Shown piece after piece: positions 55,870-64,000 of a stretch of 64,000 nt of DNA. The notes beneath the pieces are model-generated. The model saw only the letters and a list, made by a program, of their open reading frames with translations. It did no database searches and was not told the origin of the DNA. Both the position numbers and the translations under genes were made by a program. Position 1 is the first letter of the stretch; the number at the start of each line of letters is the position of its first letter. The stretch is from Pseudogemmatithrix spongiicola (GTDB lineage: Bacteria; Gemmatimonadota; Gemmatimonadetes; Gemmatimonadales; Gemmatimonadaceae), in assembly GCF_030623445.1 (NCBI RefSeq), contig NZ_CP130613.1, positions 3,038,001 through 3,102,000 on the forward strand, read 5' to 3'.

Positions 55870-58302
55870 GTGTCCGTCCTCACGCAGCGTCTGTCCCTGA
55901 CCGGCATTCTCGTCGCGATCGCTTCGCCGCTGGTCGCGCAGCAGGGCTACCAGCAGCCGCCGGCCAATGTCGCGCAGATTCTCGACGCGCCAGCTCGTCC
56001 GCAGATCCTCACGAGTCCCGACAAGTCGCTGCTCGTGCTGCTCGATCGGCCCGGCCTGCCGAGCATCGCGACGATCTCCGAACCGGAGTATCGGCTCGCC
56101 GGCATCCGGTTGAACCCGCGCACCAGCGGGCCCTCGCGGCAGAACCCGTCGCGCGGCATGCGCGTGATGCCGATGCGCGGCGGCGAGGCGCAGCCGATCG
56201 CGATGCAGCTGCCGGCGGGTGGCGGCATCAGCTATCCGAGCTGGTCGCCAAACGGCAAGCTCGTGGCGTTCGTGGTGAGCACGGATGATGCGCTCACGCT
56301 GTGGGTGGCCGACCCGACGGCCCGCACGGCGCGGCAGCTCAGCGCCCGCAAGCTCAATGCCGTGCTCGGCGCCCCGTGCAGTTGGATGACCGACGCGGCG
56401 TTAGTGTGCACGACGATTCCTGCGAACCGCGGCGCGGAGCCAACGGCCCCCTCGGTGCCGAGCGGACCGATCGTGCAGGAAGCGTTGTCGGGACGCGCGG
56501 ACCGGGTGGCGACGTATCAGGACCTGCTCAAGAGCCCGCACGACGAGGCGCTGTTCGAGCACTACGCCACGAGCCAGCTCGTGCGCTTCTCGCTCGACGG
56601 CCAAGCGACGAACATCGGCGCGGCCGCAATGCTGAGCGACGTTAGCCCAAGCCCCGACGGCCAGTGGATCCTCGTGACGTCGCTGGCGCGGCCGTTCAGC
56701 TACTCGGTGCCGCTCAACTATTTCCCGACGACGATTGCGGTGTGGCGCCCGGATGGCAGCGTGGCCCGCACGCTGGCGTCGCGGCCGTTGATCGAGCGCG
56801 TGCCGTGGGGCGGAGATGCCGCGCAGGTGGGCCCGCGCAATCCGTCGTGGCGTGCGGACGTGCCGGCGACGCTCACGTGGCTGGAGGCGCTGGATGGCGG
56901 CGACCCGACGCGCGAAGCGGCGAAGCGGGATCGCCTGCTCGCCCTCGATGCGCCGTTCGCCGGCGAGGCGCGCACGTTGCTCGAGACGGAGTGGCGCGCG
57001 CGGGGCGTGACCTGGGCGCGTGCGGACCTGGCGATCGCGCGCGAAGGCCAGTCGCGGCAGCGCAAGGCACGCGTGTGGGTGTTCGATCCCAGCGGCCGGA
57101 CCGCGCCGCGCATGCTGTGGGAGCGCTCGAGCGAGGACCGCTACGGCGACCCCGGCAACTTCCTGACGACGCGCAACGCGCTGGGCCAGAACGTGCTGCG
57201 CTTCACCCCGGACGGACGATCGGTGTTCCTCGTCGGCGCCGGTGCGTCGGATGAAGGCGATCGTCCGTTCATCGATCGCTACGAACTGGCGACGGGCCGC
57301 TCGGAGCGACTGTTCCGCTCGACGGCGCCGTACTATGAGAGTGTCGTGGACGTGCTCGACCCGCGCGGCACGGAGCTGTTGACGAGCCGCGAGTCGCAGA
57401 CGGAGCCGGCCAACTTCTGGATCCGCAACCTCGTGCGGCGCATCGCGCCGATCCAGGTGACGAAGTTCGAGGATCCGGCGCCCGCGTTCGCTAACGTGCG
57501 CCGCGAAGTTGTGCGCTACACGCGCCGAGACGGTGTGCAGCTGCAGGCCACCGTGTACCTGCCGCCCAATTACGACAAGGCGCGCGACGGCGCGATTCCC
57601 TTCCTGCTCTGGGCGTATCCGCTGGAGTTCGGCAGCGCCGAGGCGGCTTCGCAGGTGACGGGTTCGCCGTATCGCTTCACGCGGCCGGGGGGTTCGTCGC
57701 ACCTGTTTGCGCTGCTGCAGGGCTACGGCGTGATGGACGATCCGACCATGCCGATCGTCGCGATGGACGGCAAGGAATCGAACGACACGTATGTGGAGCA
57801 GTTGACGGCGAGCGCGCAGGCGGCGGTGGACAAGATCGTCGAGATGGGCGTCGCGGACCGCAATCGCATCGCGGTGGGCGGCCATTCGTACGGCGCGTTC
57901 ATGACGGCGAACCTGCTCGCGCACACGTCGCTGTTCCGGGCGGGCATCGCGCGCAGCGGCGCGTACAACCGCACGCTCACGCCTTTCGGCTTCCAGGGCG
58001 AGGAGCGCAGCTACTGGCAGGCACCGGACCTCTACGAGCGCATGTCGCCGTTCACGTATGCCGACAAGATCAAGACGCCGATCCTCTTGATCCACGGCAT
58101 GGCCGACAACAACACGGGCACGTATCCGATCCAGTCGGAGCGCATGTTCGCCGCGCTCAAGGGCAACGGCGGAACGGCGCGGTACATCCAGTTGCCGGCG
58201 GAGTCGCACGGGTATGCGGCGCGCGAGAGCGTGGGGCACACGTTGTTCGAAATGCTCAACTGGCTCGATCAGTACGTGAAGCCGCAGCGGCCGCGGATGT
58301 AA
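55870..58302 (+). CDS. Secreted S9-family serine peptidase (glutamyl-endopeptidase/prolyl-oligopeptidase type)
   Basis: 810 aa, GTG start. Signal peptide LSLTGILVAIASPLVAQ. A beta-propeller (residues about 90-540) is followed by an alpha/beta hydrolase. Catalytic triad: Ser673 in AVGGHSYGAFMTANLL, Asp in ILLIHGMADNNTGTYP, His in LPAESHGYAARE. The N-terminal block YQQPPANVAQILDAP and the RPGGSSHLFALLQGYGVMDDPTMPI segment match the subgroup related to plant chloroplast glutamyl endopeptidase. Hydrolyses peptides outside the cytoplasm. Follows the TonB receptor by 63 bp, with a TATCTT box at 55832-55837. REP-like copy 4 starts six bases after the stop. Confidence 0.9.
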   Translation: MSVLTQRLSLTGILVAIASPLVAQQGYQQPPANVAQILDAPARPQILTSPDKSLLVLLDRPGLPSIATISEPEYRLAGIRLNPRTSGPSRQNPSRGMRVMPMRGGEAQPIAMQLPAGGGISYPSWSPNGKLVAFVVSTDDALTLWVADPTARTARQLSARKLNAVLGAPCSWMTDAALVCTTIPANRGAEPTAPSVPSGPIVQEALSGRADRVATYQDLLKSPHDEALFEHYATSQLVRFSLDGQATNIGAAAMLSDVSPSPDGQWILVTSLARPFSYSVPLNYFPTTIAVWRPDGSVARTLASRPLIERVPWGGDAAQVGPRNPSWRADVPATLTWLEALDGGDPTREAAKRDRLLALDAPFAGEARTLLETEWRARGVTWARADLAIAREGQSRQRKARVWVFDPSGRTAPRMLWERSSEDRYGDPGNFLTTRNALGQNVLRFTPDGRSVFLVGAGASDEGDRPFIDRYELATGRSERLFRSTAPYYESVVDVLDPRGTELLTSRESQTEPANFWIRNLVRRIAPIQVTKFEDPAPAFANVRREVVRYTRRDGVQLQATVYLPPNYDKARDGAIPFLLWAYPLEFGSAEAASQVTGSPYRFTRPGGSSHLFALLQGYGVMDDPTMPIVAMDGKESNDTYVEQLTASAQAAVDKIVEMGVADRNRIAVGGHSYGAFMTANLLAHTSLFRAGIARSGAYNRTLTPFGFQGEERSYWQAPDLYERMSPFTYADKIKTPILLIHGMADNNTGTYPIQSERMFAALKGNGGTARYIQLPAESHGYAARESVGHTLFEMLNWLDQYVKPQRPRM

Positions 58303-58308
58303 CTGCAT

Positions 58309-58374
58309 GCACCACGAAGGCACGAAGACACGAAGGACATGGATCCTTCGTGCCTTCGTGCCTTCGTGGTGAAG
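58309..58374. repeat. REP-like palindrome, copy 4 (short form)
   Basis: 66 bp: left arm GCACCACGAAGGCACGAAG, an extra ACACGAAGG unit, centre ATGGAT, and right arm of CCTTCGTG units ending CTTCGTGGTGA. The centre of copies 1-3 is missing. Contains the IS110 target sequence intact. Confidence 0.8.
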
Positions 58375-58395
58375 CTTTGTGTATGTCCTACAGAA

Positions 58396-58421
58396 AACCC
58401 CCGACGGCTCGGTCGGGGGTT
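58396..58421 (-). terminator. Hairpin with U-tract, minus-strand terminator
   Basis: Stem AACCCCCGAC / GTCGGGGGTT, six-base loop. Minus-strand read-out gives TTTTCTG after the stem, a good terminator for transcripts coming from the right; on the plus strand only TTGTTCC follows. Confidence 0.65.
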
Positions 58422-58426
58422 GTTCC

Positions 58427-58688
58427 ATTGCGGGCGACGCGAGGCGGGTGAGTATTCGAGTTGCATTCACGCGACGGCTGGTGCGTGAATGGATTCCTCT
58501 CGCGGGACGCCGTCGGAGGAAACGCAACAGGGCCGTTCGAACCCGGTTGCCGGTCGTGAGGTCGCTGGAGACGACCGTAGATGTCCGACAGGGCAGCACC
58601 CGTGGCGGGCCGTCACGACACGGGAAGAAGCGGTGGATCCGGCTGTTTCGGCAGCGACGAACCGGACCCCACACTTCACCAGCGAGTT
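58427..58688. other. Structured intergenic region without a gene
   Basis: No convincing coding sequence. Several strong local stems can be drawn: ATTCACGC/GCGTGAAT, CGGTCGT/ACGACCG, CCGTG/CACGG and GTGG-TCCGG/CCGGA-CCCAC. Flanked on both sides by hairpins sharing CCCCCGA/TCGGGGG. A structured non-coding RNA is possible on either strand; it does not match RNase P, tmRNA or 6S signatures I could recall. Confidence 0.4.
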
Positions 58689-58725
58689 GAGGGCCCCCGA
58701 TGCCAATCTGACGTCGGGGGCTCTC
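58689..58725. terminator. Hairpin GAGGGCCCCCGA / TCGGGGGCTCTC
   Basis: Twelve-bp stem with one G-U pair and a 13-base loop, 10 bp beyond the D-aminoacylase stop. No T-run on the minus strand; the plus strand continues CTATT. It could end the D-aminoacylase transcript or one crossing the structured region from the left. Confidence 0.5.
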
Positions 58726-58734
58726 CTATTGCCG

Positions 58735-60327
58735 TCAGCGCCGCGGCCGCCGCAGCGCGCGGCCCGGCCGCGCGTCCGTGAACACACCTGCATCCACCAC
58801 GGGCACGCCGTTCACGATCACGAACGGAATGCCCGTCGCGTACTGATGCGGCTGCTCGAACGTCGCCGGACTGCCCACGGTCGCAGCGTCGAAGATCGCG
58901 ATGTCGGCAAAGCAGCCCGCCGCGAGGCAGCCACGCTGGCCGTCGAGTCCCAGACGCTTCGCCGGCATGCCCGTCATCTTGTGCACCGCGGTCTCGAGCG
59001 AGATCACGCGCTGTTCGCGCACGTAGTGCCCGAGCACGCGCGGGAACGTGCCATACGCTCTCGGATGCGGCACGCCCTGCCCCGGTCGCGTCAGTCGCCC
59101 ATCGCTGGCGATCATCGACTGCGGGTGCTGCATCACGCGGCGCACGTCGCCCTCATCGATGATGTGATACACCATCGACGCGCCGCCATTGAGTTCGCCC
59201 TCCAGCACGAGCGCCGCCGCCGCCTCGAGACTCGGCCCCACGCCGCGGCGCATCTGCCAGTCGTAGAGCGTCTTGCCCTCGAGGCTGCGGTCCCAGCTCA
59301 CAGACCCGAACTGCACCCGGCGCGTGTCGCCGCCGCCACGGTCCGTGCGGAGCAGCTCGACGATGCCGCGCAGGATGCTGTCGCGCAGCGCGGGTTGCTC
59401 CGTGCGCGCGCGCAGGCCATTGCGCCCGCCGGCCAACGCCCACGGCGGCAACAGCACGCTCAGCGACGTCTGGCTCGCCGTGTACGGATACTGATCGACC
59501 ATCACATCGAGCCCCGCCGCGCGCGCCGAATCCACCATGGCCAGCGTGACGCTCGTCTTGCCCCACATCAGCGCACCGACGGCCTTGTGGTGCGTGAGCA
59601 CCACGGGAATCCGCGCATCCCGCGCAATCGTGATCGCCTCGGCGACGCCCTCGAGGAGCCCAAGCCCTTCTTCGCGCAGGTGCGAGGTATAGATGCCGCC
59701 GGAATCCGCCGCCGCGCGGCTCAGCGCCACGACTTCGTCGGTCTTGGAATAGTAGCCCGGCACGTAGCGCAGTCCGGTGCTGATGCCGAAGGCGCCGTCG
59801 CCCATGCCGCGGCGAATCAGCGTCACCATGCGCGCGAGTTCGTCGGCCGTTGGCGCACGGTTCTCGGTGCCCATCTCCTCACGCCGAACCGTGTTGTGCC
59901 CGACGAGGTACGCGACGTTCATGCCGAGCCCAGCGCGCTGCGCCGAGTCGAGATACGCAGCGAGCGGAAATGGGCCGGAACCGTCAGGTCCACCGAGCGC
60001 GAGCGTGACGCCCTGCGTCACCGCACTCTTGGCGTCGGGCTGGTCGAGCAAGGGCTCGAGGTGCGCATGGAGGTCGATGAATCCCGGCGCGACGATCAGG
60101 CCTCGGGCATCGATCACCCGCGCGGCCCGCGTGCGGTCGAGCGGCGTTCGCGAGAGCAGCACCACGCGGTCCCCCGCGATGGCGACGTCGCCCGTGTACC
60201 GCGCCCCGCCGCTGCCGTCCACGATCGTTCCGCCGGCGATGAGCAACGACCACTCCGGCCGCGCCTGCGCCGCCGCGGGAGATGCGATGCTGAGCATCGC
60301 GAGCAGCAGCGGGATGGCGTGGCGCAT
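58735..60327 (-). CDS. Exported D-aminoacylase / N-acyl-D-amino-acid deacylase family amidohydrolase
   Basis: 530 aa from ATG 60325-60327. Signal peptide MRHAIPLLLAMLSIASPAAAQ. Amidohydrolase metal site begins with HxH in APGFIDLHAHLEPLLDQ; further ligands in YTSHLREEGLGLLEG, VVLTHHKAVG and MIASDGRLTRPGQGVPHPRAYGTFPRVLGHYVRE, the last block characteristic of D-aminoacylases. Removes acyl groups from N-acyl-D-amino acids or similar amides, possibly from peptidoglycan or peptide turnover. Start overlaps the stop of the PepSY-hydrolase gene as ATGA, so the two are coupled. Confidence 0.88.
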   Translation of the reverse strand: MRHAIPLLLAMLSIASPAAAQARPEWSLLIAGGTIVDGSGGARYTGDVAIAGDRVVLLSRTPLDRTRAARVIDARGLIVAPGFIDLHAHLEPLLDQPDAKSAVTQGVTLALGGPDGSGPFPLAAYLDSAQRAGLGMNVAYLVGHNTVRREEMGTENRAPTADELARMVTLIRRGMGDGAFGISTGLRYVPGYYSKTDEVVALSRAAADSGGIYTSHLREEGLGLLEGVAEAITIARDARIPVVLTHHKAVGALMWGKTSVTLAMVDSARAAGLDVMVDQYPYTASQTSLSVLLPPWALAGGRNGLRARTEQPALRDSILRGIVELLRTDRGGGDTRRVQFGSVSWDRSLEGKTLYDWQMRRGVGPSLEAAAALVLEGELNGGASMVYHIIDEGDVRRVMQHPQSMIASDGRLTRPGQGVPHPRAYGTFPRVLGHYVREQRVISLETAVHKMTGMPAKRLGLDGQRGCLAAGCFADIAIFDAATVGSPATFEQPHQYATGIPFVIVNGVPVVDAGVFTDARPGRALRRPRR

Positions 60328-62066
60328 CAGCGTAGCGCCCCCAGCACCATCCCCAGGAACTCGTCGATCGCCCGATTCTCGATCCACCGCACCACGATGA
60401 CGAGGTCCTGCTCCGGTGCCACGAACACCAGGTTCGTCCCGTTGCCCACGTGTCCGAACGCCGACGCCGGCGCGCTCGGCATCCACTTCCTGTCTGTATT
60501 CAGGAACCAGTTCATGTAGCCGTACGTCGGCTGCGCGGGCGTCGGCGTGAGCGAGCGCGTCACCCACTCCTCGGAGAGGATGCGCTGCGTACCCCACATG
60601 CCCCGCCGCTGCGTGAGCAGGCCGAAGCGCGCCATGTCCCAGGCGTTGATGAACATGCCGCCGCCCCAGTGCCCGCCGCCGCTCACCACCTGCACGGCGC
60701 GGCCATCGAGCGTGATCCAGGCGTTGTCGTAGCCGTTCCAGCGCCAGGTGCGCGACGCGCCGATCGGCGACATCACGAGTTCGTCCAGCACGTCCGGCAA
60801 CGGACGTCGCCACACATTCGTCGCGGCGAGCGCGAGCACGTTCACGCGCACGTCGTTGTACTCGTAGACGCTGCCCGGCGCGTTGCGCGCGCGCGTCGTC
60901 CAGGTGCTGGCATCCTGCGCCGGACGGTCGGCCCACTCCGGCTTGCCCCAGAGCGTGCCTTCCCAGTCGCTCACCTGCCGCAGCATGTGATCCCAGGTGA
61001 TGGAGCGGTTGTGCGGCGTGTTCCAGGGATCGATGAACATCGCGCGCCCGTAGGTCGAGCCGGGCTCGGAGGGCGCTTGCAGGCGCAGCGCGTACGTCGG
61101 CGCCTGCGACAGATGGACGGGCTCGTCGACGCTGCGGACCAAGCCGCGATCGAACGCGAGCCCCGTGACGACGGAGAGGAAGCTCTTCGTCACGCTGTGC
61201 GTCATGTCCACGCGATCGGGCTCACCCCAGCTCGCGACCACGTAGCCCCCGCGCAGGATGACACCCGTGGGTTCACCGCGCGGCTTGAACGGCCCGATCC
61301 CCTGGCCGAAGGGCTCGCGCCCGAAGCTGCGGTAGTGGCTTTCCTCCATGTCGCGCGGCGCGCGCGCCTCGTTCTGCACGGCGAAGGCGATCGCCGCGGC
61401 GAGCTTCGCGCTATCGACGTTCATCGCCGAGGGCGCGCGACGCTCCCAGGTGGCAGCGGGCACGTACGGCGTGGCGGCCGTGCCGCGCGGCGTGCGCGGC
61501 GCGTTCTGCGCGTCGAGCGCCACCGGGAGCACGAGGGCCAAGAGGCTCGCGGCCGCCTTGAGACGTGCGCGCTTTCGCTTGGTCAGCATGGGCAGGAAGA
61601 AGAGGTAGAGACCGGTGAGCCAGAGCGCGAACACCACGAGGCCCGACGGCAGGAAGATCCACAGCTTGGTCGCATCGCCGAAGAACGAGCCATCGTGCAA
61701 CTGCTCAATCAGATCCGACCGCCGGTACGCCGTCTGCAGCACGGCGCCGTCGGCGAGCGCGAGCTGCAGCTCCCAGCGCGACTTCGTGATCACCTTCACG
61801 ATGCCCTTCGACGGCCGGACGTCGAGGCGATCGATGTCCTCCCATCCGCTGACCGCGGCCTGCGGGACGGCCTGCGCCGCCGCGAGGATCGTCTCCCACG
61901 CGAGCCCCGGCACGGGCACATCGGTGCGCTGCTCCGCCGGCTGCACCCAGGGGACCTGCTTCTTCACCTGGAGCAGGAGGCCGGAGGCGATCACCACGAG
62001 AAACGGAAGGCCGACGGCGATCGCGCCCCAACGGTGGAGGCGGCGAGACAGGATGGACAGTTTCAT
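60327..62066 (-). CDS. Fusion protein: PepSY-associated membrane domain joined to class C beta-lactamase-like serine hydrolase
   Basis: 579 aa from ATG 62064-62066 (MKLSILSRRLHRWGAIAVGL). Residues 1-165 are a small PepSY_TM unit: helix 1, a periplasmic PepSY segment (WEDIDRLDVRPSKGIVKVITKSRWELQLA) and helix 2 (LPSGLVVFALWLTGLYLFFL). A basic loop TKRKRARLK leads to a third hydrophobic segment (AAASLLALVLPVALDAQ) that by itself would be a perfect signal peptide starting at Met160. Residues 205-579 are a beta-lactamase/transpeptidase fold with SxxK as Ser291-Val-Thr-Lys294 and Tyr-based motif YEYNDVRVN; the KTG-like position reads HVGNGTNL. A three-helix topology puts both domains in the periplasm. 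Coupled to the D-aminoacylase gene. Confidence 0.85.
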   Translation of the reverse strand: MKLSILSRRLHRWGAIAVGLPFLVVIASGLLLQVKKQVPWVQPAEQRTDVPVPGLAWETILAAAQAVPQAAVSGWEDIDRLDVRPSKGIVKVITKSRWELQLALADGAVLQTAYRRSDLIEQLHDGSFFGDATKLWIFLPSGLVVFALWLTGLYLFFLPMLTKRKRARLKAAASLLALVLPVALDAQNAPRTPRGTAATPYVPAATWERRAPSAMNVDSAKLAAAIAFAVQNEARAPRDMEESHYRSFGREPFGQGIGPFKPRGEPTGVILRGGYVVASWGEPDRVDMTHSVTKSFLSVVTGLAFDRGLVRSVDEPVHLSQAPTYALRLQAPSEPGSTYGRAMFIDPWNTPHNRSITWDHMLRQVSDWEGTLWGKPEWADRPAQDASTWTTRARNAPGSVYEYNDVRVNVLALAATNVWRRPLPDVLDELVMSPIGASRTWRWNGYDNAWITLDGRAVQVVSGGGHWGGGMFINAWDMARFGLLTQRRGMWGTQRILSEEWVTRSLTPTPAQPTYGYMNWFLNTDRKWMPSAPASAFGHVGNGTNLVFVAPEQDLVIVVRWIENRAIDEFLGMVLGALR

Positions 62067-62190
62067 CTTATAGGTACGTGGGGAGCGGATGCCGCGTTGC
62101 CCTGACATTCGCCTCCCACCCCTTCGCGCTCAACCCCGCGTCGCGCTGCTGCGTAGCACGGGGAGTCCCACCCCACCCAGGAGCCCGTAG

Positions 62191-63846
62191 ATGTCACTGT
62201 TCCGCCGCGCGACGCTCGCCGCCGCCTTGCTCGCCTTGGCCCCAGCCGTGGCCGCGCCGCTGGCCGCGCAAGCCACCGCCGACTCCGCGCGCCTCGAGCG
62301 CCTCAAGGCCGAGGCGCTGACGCGCGTCGAAGGCCGCGCCAAGCTCGTGCAGGAGATCATCGACCATCTGTTCTCGTTCTCCGAGCTCGGCTTCCAGGAG
62401 TTCGAGACGCAGCGCTACCTCACCGGATTGCTCGAGCAGAACGGCTTCCAGATCACGCGCGGCTACGCGGGGATGCCCAGCGCCTGGGTGGCCCGCTGGG
62501 TGAGCCCGGCCGGCGCGCGGCCCGTCATCACGATGGGCTCGGACGTGGACGGCATTCCGCAGTCGAACAACAAGCCGGGTGTCGCGTACCTCGATCCGCA
62601 GGTCCAGGGCGCGCCGGGCCACGGCGAAGGCCACAACACCGGCCAGGCGGTGAACATCGCCGCGGCGCTCTCGGTGAAGGAACTCATGATCCGCGACCGC
62701 ATCCCGGGCACGATCGTGATCTGGCCGGGCATCGCGGAGGAGCAGATGGCCGGTAAGGCCTTCCTCGTGCGCGAAGGCCTGTTCCGCGACGCCGACGTCG
62801 CGCTGTTCACGCACGTGGGCAACTCACTCGGCGTCAGCTGGGGCCAGAGCGGCCAGACCGCGCTCGTCTCGGCCATCTTCCGCTTCAAGGGCACCAGCGC
62901 ACACGCCGCCGGCGCGCCGTGGCGCGGCCGCTCGGCGCTCGACGCCGCGATGCTCATGGGCACGGGCTGGGAATACCAGCGCGAGCACAACGAGCTGCCC
63001 ACGCGCTCGCACTACGTGATTCTCGACGGCGGCGACCAGCCGAACGTCGTGCCGCCCACCGCGAGCATCTGGTTCTATTTCCGCGAAAGAGATTACCCGC
63101 GGACGATGGCGCTGTTCGAGGCCGGCAAGCGCATCGCGCGCGGCGCGGCCATGATGGCGAATGTGGAACTCGACACCGTGATGGTCGTCGGCTCTGGCTG
63201 GAGCGGCCACTTCAACAAGACGATCGCCGAAGTCACGTACGAGAACATCAAGCGCGTCGGCATGCCGACCTGGAGCGACGAAGACCAGGCACTGGCCCGC
63301 GGGCTGCAGCAGGAGCTGGGCGGGCAGCCGCGCGGTCTGTCGACGGCCGTGGAGTTCACGCTGCAGGGCCCGACGCCGGAGAGCCAGCGCATGGGCGGCG
63401 GCTCGGACGACATCGGCGACGTGAGCTGGAACGTGCCGACGGTGACGCTGCGCTACCCGAGCAACATCCCGGGCCTGCCGGGCCACAACTGGTCGAGCTC
63501 GATCGCCTCGGCCACGCCGATCGCCCACAAGGGCGCCCTGCAGGGCGCCAAGGTGCAGGCGCTGACGATGCTCGACATCCTGCTGCGGCCGCAGGTCGTG
63601 GCCGATGCGTGGAAGTACTTCCGCGAGGTGCAGACGGCGGAGACCAAGTACACGCCGTTCATCTCGCCGACGGACCAGCCGCCGATCTGGATGAACGCCG
63701 ACATCATGGCGCGCTACAAGCCGGAGCTGCAGAAGTACTACTATGACGCGCGGCGCTACCGCACGTACCTCGAGCAGCTGGGTATTCGCTACCCGACCAC
63801 GCGCGCGACGCCGAAGCCGAACATGGACGAGAACGACGGGCGGTAG
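62191..63846 (+). CDS. Exported M20-family amidohydrolase/peptidase (AbgB/HmrA-like)
   Basis: 551 aa from ATG 62191 with CAGGAG upstream. Signal peptide MSLFRRATLAAALLALAPAVAAPLAAQ. M20 domain: HLFSFSELGFQEFETQRYLTGLLEQNGF, VITMGSDVDGIPQSNN, GEGHNTGQAVNIAAAL (metal His), WPGIAEEQMAGKAFLV (Glu pair), then the dimerisation domain with GTSAHAAGAPWRGRSALDAAMLM, and a late GLPGHNWSSS His ligand. This set is typical of aminoacyl-aminobenzoate/indole-acetyl amidohydrolases. Exact amide substrate unknown. Divergent from the PepSY-hydrolase gene over 124 bp. Confidence 0.9.
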   Translation: MSLFRRATLAAALLALAPAVAAPLAAQATADSARLERLKAEALTRVEGRAKLVQEIIDHLFSFSELGFQEFETQRYLTGLLEQNGFQITRGYAGMPSAWVARWVSPAGARPVITMGSDVDGIPQSNNKPGVAYLDPQVQGAPGHGEGHNTGQAVNIAAALSVKELMIRDRIPGTIVIWPGIAEEQMAGKAFLVREGLFRDADVALFTHVGNSLGVSWGQSGQTALVSAIFRFKGTSAHAAGAPWRGRSALDAAMLMGTGWEYQREHNELPTRSHYVILDGGDQPNVVPPTASIWFYFRERDYPRTMALFEAGKRIARGAAMMANVELDTVMVVGSGWSGHFNKTIAEVTYENIKRVGMPTWSDEDQALARGLQQELGGQPRGLSTAVEFTLQGPTPESQRMGGGSDDIGDVSWNVPTVTLRYPSNIPGLPGHNWSSSIASATPIAHKGALQGAKVQALTMLDILLRPQVVADAWKYFREVQTAETKYTPFISPTDQPPIWMNADIMARYKPELQKYYYDARRYRTYLEQLGIRYPTTRATPKPNMDENDGR

Positions 63847-63873
63847 TCAATTGGCTGGGCTCCGTGACACTGC

Positions 63874-64000
63874 GTTCACCACGAAGGCACGAAGACACGA
63901 AGGAGATCGACCAGGGTAGTATCCCTTGGGGGTCCGCACCGAAACATCGGCGCGGACCCCCAAGGCCTTTCGCGCCACCCACAGAAGCACGTCCTTCGTG
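63874..64000. repeat. REP-like palindrome, copy 5 (runs off the window)
   Basis: Left arm GTTCACCACGAAGGCACGAAG plus an extra ACACGAAGG unit, starting 27 bases after the M20 stop; the right arm begins near 63988 (CACGTCCTTCGTG) and is cut by the window edge. Unlike copies 1-3 the centre holds a perfect GC-rich hairpin. Confidence 0.75.
63924..63965 (+). terminator. Perfect 14-bp hairpin after the M20 gene
   Basis: CCTTGGGGGTCCGC / GCGGACCCCCAAGG with a 14-base loop that can itself pair CCG/CGG; followed by CCTTTC. Probable terminator embedded in REP-like copy 5. Confidence 0.65.

Noticed and set aside
58510-58545. GGAGGAAACGCAACAGG looked like the 5' conserved region of RNase P RNA
   Set aside because: The other conserved regions of RNase P RNA (including the ACAGAA-type element near the 3' end) are missing and the available length is too short.
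58525-58570. GTTCGAACC in the structured gap resembles a tRNA T-loop
   Set aside because: The flanking five bases on either side do not pair as a T-stem on either strand, and no acceptor, D or anticodon arm can be drawn at the right distances.

Overview
The window is high-GC bacterial chromosomal DNA with densely packed, often overlapping genes (ATGA and GTGA stop/start overlaps are common). Secreted prolyl-oligopeptidase, M16, M20, M24 and D-aminoacylase-type hydrolases, carboxypeptidase-regulatory-domain TonB receptors, a lysine-tailed SWIB protein and a WtpABC system together fit Gemmatimonadota (Gemmatimonadaceae-like). This assignment is inference from gene content; no rRNA or tRNA is present to confirm it.

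Layout. 1-2504: MacB/FtsX-type ABC exporter (permease cut by the window edge). 2633-6117: gamma-glutamyltransferase and a membrane sulfatase-like gene carrying an in-frame TGA. 14328-6101 (minus): a gapless run of eight genes, a tungstate/molybdate importer wtpABC followed by a GT2 polyprenyl-phosphate-type glycosyltransferase, two methyltransferases, a fatty acid desaturase and a GT39-like membrane glycosyltransferase. 14382-16638: NatAB-type ABC exporter. 20863-16786 (minus): signal peptidase I, RidA, a membrane protein, M24 peptidase, a GroES-like protein and bacilliredoxin. 21287-23829: SWIB protein, endonuclease IV, a receiver-DHp protein and a BNR lipoprotein. 23892-27801: PruA, PhzF and a diguanylate cyclase. 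27914-34845: an outer-membrane barrel protein, a DUF2157-like membrane protein, an aromatic amino acid decarboxylase, a membrane-anchored protein and a small lipoprotein. 41332-34986 (minus): a complete RND pump operon whose first gene is one polypeptide joining a TetR regulator to a TolC outer-membrane channel, followed by adaptor and pump. 41551-42966: small membrane protein, msrB, msrA. 42975-45435: two different IS110-family elements sitting in mirror image in the two arms of one REP-like palindrome. 45455-63846: secreted and outer-membrane genes (carboxypeptidase-regulatory protein, MFS-spermidine synthase fusion, M16 protease, TonB receptor, S9 peptidase, D-aminoacylase, PepSY-beta-lactamase-C fusion, M20 amidohydrolase).

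Five themes tie the window together. (1) A REP-like palindrome with arms CACCACGAAGGCACGAAG occurs five times, always just after a plus-strand stop codon. (2) Both IS110 elements use this palindrome as target; each carries, upstream of its transposase, a candidate bridge RNA whose target and donor guides can be read against the junctions. (3) Two genes are in-frame fusions of neighbouring genes that keep an internal signal-peptide-like segment: TetR-TolC and PepSY-serine hydrolase. The first has a perfect 20-bp operator lying between its -35 and -10 boxes. (4) Five start codons are preceded at 5-6 nt by a TANNTT box and lack a clear, well-placed Shine-Dalgarno sequence, suggesting leaderless transcripts. 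(5) One divergent gene pair shares a CATG palindrome as overlapping start codons.

No CRISPR array, prophage, rRNA, tRNA or replication origin was seen.
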